From: Azorinus chamasolen
Taxonomy: Eukaryota; Mollusca; Bivalvia; Cardiida; Solecurtidae
NCBI GenBank assembly: GCA_963576725.1
Contig: OY755241.1
Coordinates: 2,728,001 to 2,792,000, forward strand
Reading direction: 5' to 3'
DNA length: 64,000 nucleotides
Part shown: positions 59,808-64,000 of the stretch, in pieces
How positions within the stretch are numbered: position 1 is the stretch's first letter
Layout: the number at the start of each line of letters is the position of its first letter
The notes under the pieces: model-generated
The model's database searches: none
Seen by the model: only the letters and a program-made list of their open reading frames with translations
Told to the model about the DNA's origin: nothing
Made by a program: the position numbers and the translations under genes

Positions 59808-62013
59808 GAAACTTGAAACCTCTGGGGTGGGGCCAATTTTGACCCAAGGGGCATAATTTATATAACTTTTGTATAGGACCTGAACATGATGCTATGTGCC
59901 AAATATGAAAGCTGAAAACTTTCCAGTTTCAGAGGAGATGATTTTCAAAGATTTCACTATATGTTTCTATAGAAAACAATGCATCCCTGGGGCGGGGCCA
60001 ATTTTGACCCCAGGGGCATAATTTATATAACTTTTGTAGAGGACCAGAACATGATGCTACGTGCCAAATATGAAAGCTGAGAACCTTCCAGTTTCAGAGG
60101 AGAAGATATTCAAAGTTTTACTATATATTTCAATAGACAAGAGGGCCAGAATGGCCCTGAAGCGCTCACCAGACAATCAGAGGAGAAGATTTTCAAAGTT
60201 TTCACTATATGTTTTTATAGAGAACTATCCAGCCCTGGGGCAGGCCAATTTTGACCCCAGGGGAATAATTTATAAAAACTTGTAGGGGACCTGAACATGA
60301 TGCTATGAGCCAAATATGAAAGCTGAGATTAACCTTCCAGTTTCAGAGAAGAAGATTTTCAAAGTTTTCTCAATAATTATGTTTCTATTGAAAACTGTCT
60401 ACTACCCCTGTGGCAGGGCCAATTTTGACCCCAGGGTCATAATTTATATAACTTTTGTAGACCCCGGGGCCATACTTTATATAATGTTTGTAGAAGACCT
60501 GAACATGATGCTCTGTGCCAAATATGAAAGCTGAGAACCATCCAGTTTCACAGGAAAAGATTTTCAAGGATTTCACTATTTGTTTCTTTTGAAAACTGCC
60601 CACCCCTAGGGCGGGGCCAATTTTTAACCCGGGGCCATAATTTTTATAACTTTTGTAGTGGACCTGAACATAATGCTCTGTGCCAAATATGAAAGCTGAG
60701 AACCTTCCAGTTTCAGACATGAAGATTTTCAAAGATTTCACTATTTGTTTCTATTGAAAACTGCCCACCCCTGGGGCGGGGCCAATTTTGACCCCGGGGC
60801 CATAAATAATATAACATTTGTAGAGGACCTGAGCATGATGCTATGTGCCAAATATGAAAGCTGAGAACCTTCCGGTTTCAGACAAGAAGATTTTCAAAGA
60901 TTTCACTATTTGTTTCTATTGAAAACTGCCCACCCCTGGGGCAGGGCCAATTTTGAACCCGGGGCCATAAATAATATAACTTTTGTAGAGGACCTGAACA
61001 TGATGCTATGTGCCAAATATGAAAGCTGAGAACCTTCGAGTTTCAGAGGAGAAGATTTTCAAAGATTTCACTATTTGTTTCTTTTGAAACATGCCCACCC
61101 CTGGGGCGGGGCCAATTTTGACCCTGGGGCCATAATTTATATAACTTTTGTAGAGGACCTGAACATGATGCTATGTGCCAAATATGAAAGCTGAGAACCT
61201 TCGAGTTTCAGAGGAGAAGATTTTCAAAGATTTCACTATTTGTTTCTTTTGAAACATGCCCACCCCTGGGGCGGGGCCAATTTTGACCCTGGAGCCATAA
61301 TTTATATAACTTTTGTAGAGGACCTGAACATGATGCTATGTGCCAAATATGAAAGCTAAGAGCCTTCCAGTTTCAGAGAAGAAGAATTTCAAAGTTTGCA
61401 CTATATGATTCTATTGAAAACTGCCCACCCCTGGGGTGGGGCCAATTTTGACCCCAGGGCCATAATTTATATAACTTTTGTAGAGGACCTGAACATGATG
61501 CTATGTGCCAAATATGAAAGCTGAGAGCCTTTCAGTTTCAGAGAAGAAGATTTTCAAAATTTGCACTATATGATTCTATTGAAAACTGCCCACCCCTGGG
61601 GCGGGGCCAATTTTGACCCCAGGGCCATAATTTATATAACTTTTGTAGAGGACCTGAATATGATGCTATGTGCCAATTATGATAGCTGAGAAGCTTCTGG
61701 TTTCAGAGGAGAAGATTTTCAAAGTTTTACTATATGTTTCTATTGAAAACAAGGCACCCCTGGGGCGGGGTCAATTTTGACCCCAGGGGCATAATTTATA
61801 TAACTTTTGTAGAGGACCTGAATATGATGCTATGTGCCAAAGATGAAAGTTGAGATCCCTGTAGATTCAGAGGAGAAGATTTTTAAAGGTTCAAATTGTT
61901 GACGACGGACGACGAACGACGAACGACGAACGACGGACGACGCACGACGCACGCCGACGGACAACAGGCGATCACAAAAGCTCACCCTGAGCACTTTGTG
62001 CTCTGGTGAGCTA
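59808..62013 (+). mobile_element. Large family K block (~165 bp units)
   Basis: About a dozen units with GGACCTGAACATGATGCTAT, GCCAAATATGAAAGCTGAGA and GGGCCAATTTTGACCC. A K left end is internal at 60137 (ACAAGAGGGCCAGAATGGCC). A GACGAACGACGAACGACG tract (61900-61945) precedes the right end GCACTTTGTGCTCTGGTGAG then CTAAAA. Minus-strand frames such as 60385-60741 are by-products of a unit length that keeps the frame partly open. Confidence 0.88.
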
Positions 62014-62252
62014 AAAACAAGGCACCCCTGGGGCGGGGCCAATTTTGACCCCAGGGGCATAATTTATATAACTTTTGTAGAGGACCTACAGATGATGCTA
62101 TGTACCAAATATGAAAGCTGAGAACCCTGTAGATTCAGAGGAGAAGATTTTTAAAGGTTCAAATTGTTGACGCCCGACGACGGACGACGACGGACATCAG
62201 GCGATCACAAAAGCTCACCCTGAGCACAAAAGTGCTCTGGTGAGCTAAAAAT
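62014..62252 (+). repeat. Duplicated family K right end
   Basis: One more core unit, another GACGACGGACGACG tract and a second right end (GTGCTCTGGTGAGCTAAAA) follow directly. This is a tandem duplication of the terminus, as in other families here. Confidence 0.85.
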
Positions 62253-62274
62253 TACTAAGAGGTTAGAATATGGC

Positions 62275-62430
62275 CTAGCCCTCGGGCTATTATGGCACCA
62301 GCTGTATATCTTACAAATACCATTAGCAACAGAGCAGACCCTGATCAGACGGCTCCTATAGAAGCCATCTGATCTGGGTCTACTCCGTTTGCAAATGCAT
62401 GAAAACATGTCTGTATGAAGGAAGGGTTAA
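62275..62430 (+). mobile_element. Family A MITE, right part
   Basis: AGAGCAGACCCTGATCAGAC, tip GGCTCCTATAGAAGCC, end GAAGGAAGGGTTAA. The left flank is replaced by other sequence. Confidence 0.78.
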
Positions 62431-62655
62431 CTCTTTACTCCATGAATAATCATGTAAGAAATAATGACATCATTTATATCAATTAGGTTAATTTCTATAA
62501 TGGCACATGAACACAGGAATATTTAGCCATGGCACTCAGAAACTGTAGAATCATATCTATATTATTCCATAAGAAACAGAGCAGACCCTACATGAGCCAT
62601 CTGATCTGGGTCTACTCTGTTTGCAAAGGCATAGAAAGGTGTATTTAGTATTTCA
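62427..62655 (+). mobile_element. Family B MITE
   Basis: TTAACTCTTTACTCCATGAA, GTAAGAAATAATGACATCAT, AGAGCAGACCCTACATGAGC / ATCTGATCTGGGTCTACTCT. The left stem arm is shortened and the end decayed. Confidence 0.75.
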
Positions 62656-62782
62656 GTCAATTTAGGATGTCCAGCTAATTACAGGTGGAGGAAGACCAAA
62701 CAGGTTTTTCCTTGCAGGGAACACATTGCAAGAAAACCCTGGTAGAACCACCAACCTACCACATTTTTCGAAATTGTGTTAC

Positions 62783-62858
62783 CTGGTTTACAATGACGGG
62801 ATATTTTCAGATAACGAAGAGTATGATTTAACAATCGAAATAAGAAGGGTGGCAGCAT
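62783..62858 (-). CDS. Possible first exon with mitochondrial-type N-terminus
   Basis: The minus-strand ATG at 62858 opens MLPPFLFRLLNHTLRYLKIS then RHCKP, basic and hydrophobic with no acidic residue, as in mitochondrial targeting segments. It ends CCAG before the donor GTAACA, leaving one base of a split codon. It could be the 5' end of the gene whose last exon is at 51719..51537; no middle exon was found. Weak evidence. Confidence 0.25.
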
Positions 62859-62879
62859 TGTGACACTATTATAAAGCAC

Positions 62880-63130
62880 TCAAATTGGGGTTAATATAAT
62901 TGCGTAATTTTATAAATAAACAGCAATGTCTTACAATAATGGACATTACTTAGACATTAAGAAAAACAATGAATTTTTTTTTTTTTTAAAAAGTGAAAAA
63001 TTGGGCAAAATGAATGAAGTTGTTGCCATAGTAACCAGTCTATTTTAATTTAATTTCAAATCAACACTAAGCATCTCTTATTTCCAAAGAATAAAAGATG
63101 GGGACATATTTACATCCATAACAGGTAATC
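62880..63130. other. AT-rich, no gene
   Basis: Contains a T run near 62975-62988 and a TATAAATAAA patch (62911-62920). Nothing further recognised. Confidence 0.4.
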
Positions 63131-63132
63131 TA

Positions 63133-63376
63133 ATTAACCCTTTCCCTCATATAAATGCATTTTCATGCATTTGCAAACAGAGTAGACCCAGATCAGACAG
63201 CTCCTGCAGGATCAGGATCTGCTCCATTTGCTTTTGACATGATATTGATCTGATTCTACAGATTTTGTGTCAGAGCGAAAAAAAATATTGAGAAGTTTAC
63301 ATTATAAAATTTCAGCTAATAAATTGTCATGATATCATTATTTCTTAGATGAAAATTGAACAGGGAAAGAGCCAAT
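63133..63376 (-). mobile_element. Family A/B MITE, reverse
   Basis: TTAACCCTTTCCCTCATATA, stem GTAGACCCAGATCAGACAGC with tip GCTCCTGCAGGA, tail TGAACAGGGAAAGAGCCAA. Confidence 0.8.
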
Positions 63377-63822
63377 TAATGTTGGTAATCTCTGATGTCT
63401 GCCATGAATGTTTGTCAGATTAACTGGTGTTTTTCTTTAAAGGAACTGGTACGAAATTAGGACCAGTAGCGAAACAGAAAGAAAAGTATATGTTTGGAAA
63501 CATTGACTCCACTCATACCACCTATTGTGAAGAGAAAAACCCCTTTGCAATATCGTGTAATATGCAGCTGTATAGACAATTTGAGTTTTGGTCCTGAACC
63601 AAAACAACTGCTATTTTCATTTTTCCGCCAATTGTAGTATCTAATTTTAAACCAGGTGATTACATTAAAATTCTCCAGTGTCTACAGACTGTGTTTGCAT
63701 GGAGTAAAGGGTTAAAGATTTTGGTTGACATAATGGATGTAAATTAAAAGTTTATGCCTATTTTGGTAATGGAAAGCCATTATAGAATATCTAGCTCTTA
63801 TCCAACTCAAGAGAGACTTAAT
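63377..63822. other. No gene; detached B end
   Basis: TTTGCATGGAGTAAAGGGTTAA near 63694-63715 is an element end. Otherwise nothing recognised. Confidence 0.4.
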
Positions 63823-64000
63823 TAACCCTTTCCCTCATATAATCACATTTTCAAGCATTTGCAAACAGAGTAGACACAGATCAGATGGCTCCTATAGGAG
63901 CCATCTGATCAGGGTCTGCTCTGTTTGCTTTTGACATTAAATAGATATGATTCTACAGTTTTTGTCAAAGCAAAAACTTTCATTGAAACGTTTACATTAT
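63823..64000 (-). mobile_element. Family A MITE, reverse, cut by window end
   Basis: TTAACCCTTTCCCTCATATA, stem GTAGACACAGATCAGATGGC with perfect tip GCTCCTATAGGAGC, then the reversed flank GATATGATTCTACAGTTTTT. Confidence 0.85.

Overview
This window looks like repeat-saturated animal nuclear DNA, most likely from a bivalve mollusc. The evidence is a GC-poor composition, split genes with GT-AG introns, jockey/RTE-like LINE remnants, a hAT remnant, a tRNA-derived SINE, large non-autonomous elements with internal ~150-165 bp tandem repeats ending in GTGAGCTAAAA, and scores of short palindromic elements. The species is not identifiable from the sequence alone.

Genes are sparse. The one well-supported gene is on the minus strand: five exons (46322..45687, 36301..36168, 30872..30715, 28996..28833, 26876..26691) join in phase into 425 residues. 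They form a serine-rich, acidic and basic N-terminal region followed by a complete C-terminal RGS domain (a GTPase-activating domain for G-alpha). The 5' end of the gene was not found. Its introns (9.4, 5.3, 1.7 and 2.0 kb) are almost entirely repeats. A second minus-strand gene is suggested by a probable terminal exon (51719..51537) with a possible small exon before it; a possible first exon with a mitochondrial-type N-terminus lies at 62858..62783. A plus-strand open segment (50476..50900) has protein-like composition but sits inside a repeat whose two ends are those of a short TTAA element, so it may be a captured gene fragment.

Layout: 1-1758 decayed repeats; 1759-10455 a very large inverted duplication (arms about 1.75 kb before later insertions) carrying two copies of a broken hAT transposase; 10456-12900 TA-type repeats; 12950-14943 a TATA-bearing, internally deleted LINE with an inverted tail; 14944-26400 dense short elements and a 1.1 kb tandem-core element; 26400-46322 the RGS gene, with a 5 x 490 bp tandem array and further tandem-core elements in its introns; 46323-57060 dense short elements, the open segment and the second gene's exon; 57066-57615 a SINE pair; 57735-62252 a large block of ~165 bp tandem-core elements; 62253-64000 short elements.

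Short-element families as named here. TTAA type (TTAACCC...GGGTTAA ends, TTAA target): A (stem GCAAACAGAGCAGACC, ends TTAACCCTTTCCCTG), B (same stem, ends TTAACCCTTTACTCCATG), C (stem GAAACCATTGTGATAAATAG), D (stem GTAAATAGTGCAGACC, ends TTAACCCTTCGCTTGC), E (TTAACTCTTTGCAC, stem GGATCCTGATGAGA), M (one copy), N (CAGTGTAGACC stem). TA type (CAGTAAAACC/CAGTAGAACC ends, pogo/Tigger-like): H, I, J; G has CAGTGCTCCCTCCC ends. F has stem CCACCAAACCCTATACTG. K is the tandem-core element, L a smaller one with GCCCCC-rich ends, O a foldback, P a dispersed ~320 bp repeat. The most striking pattern is that families with unrelated stems and different target sites share the same hairpin tip, GCTCCTnnAGGAGC.
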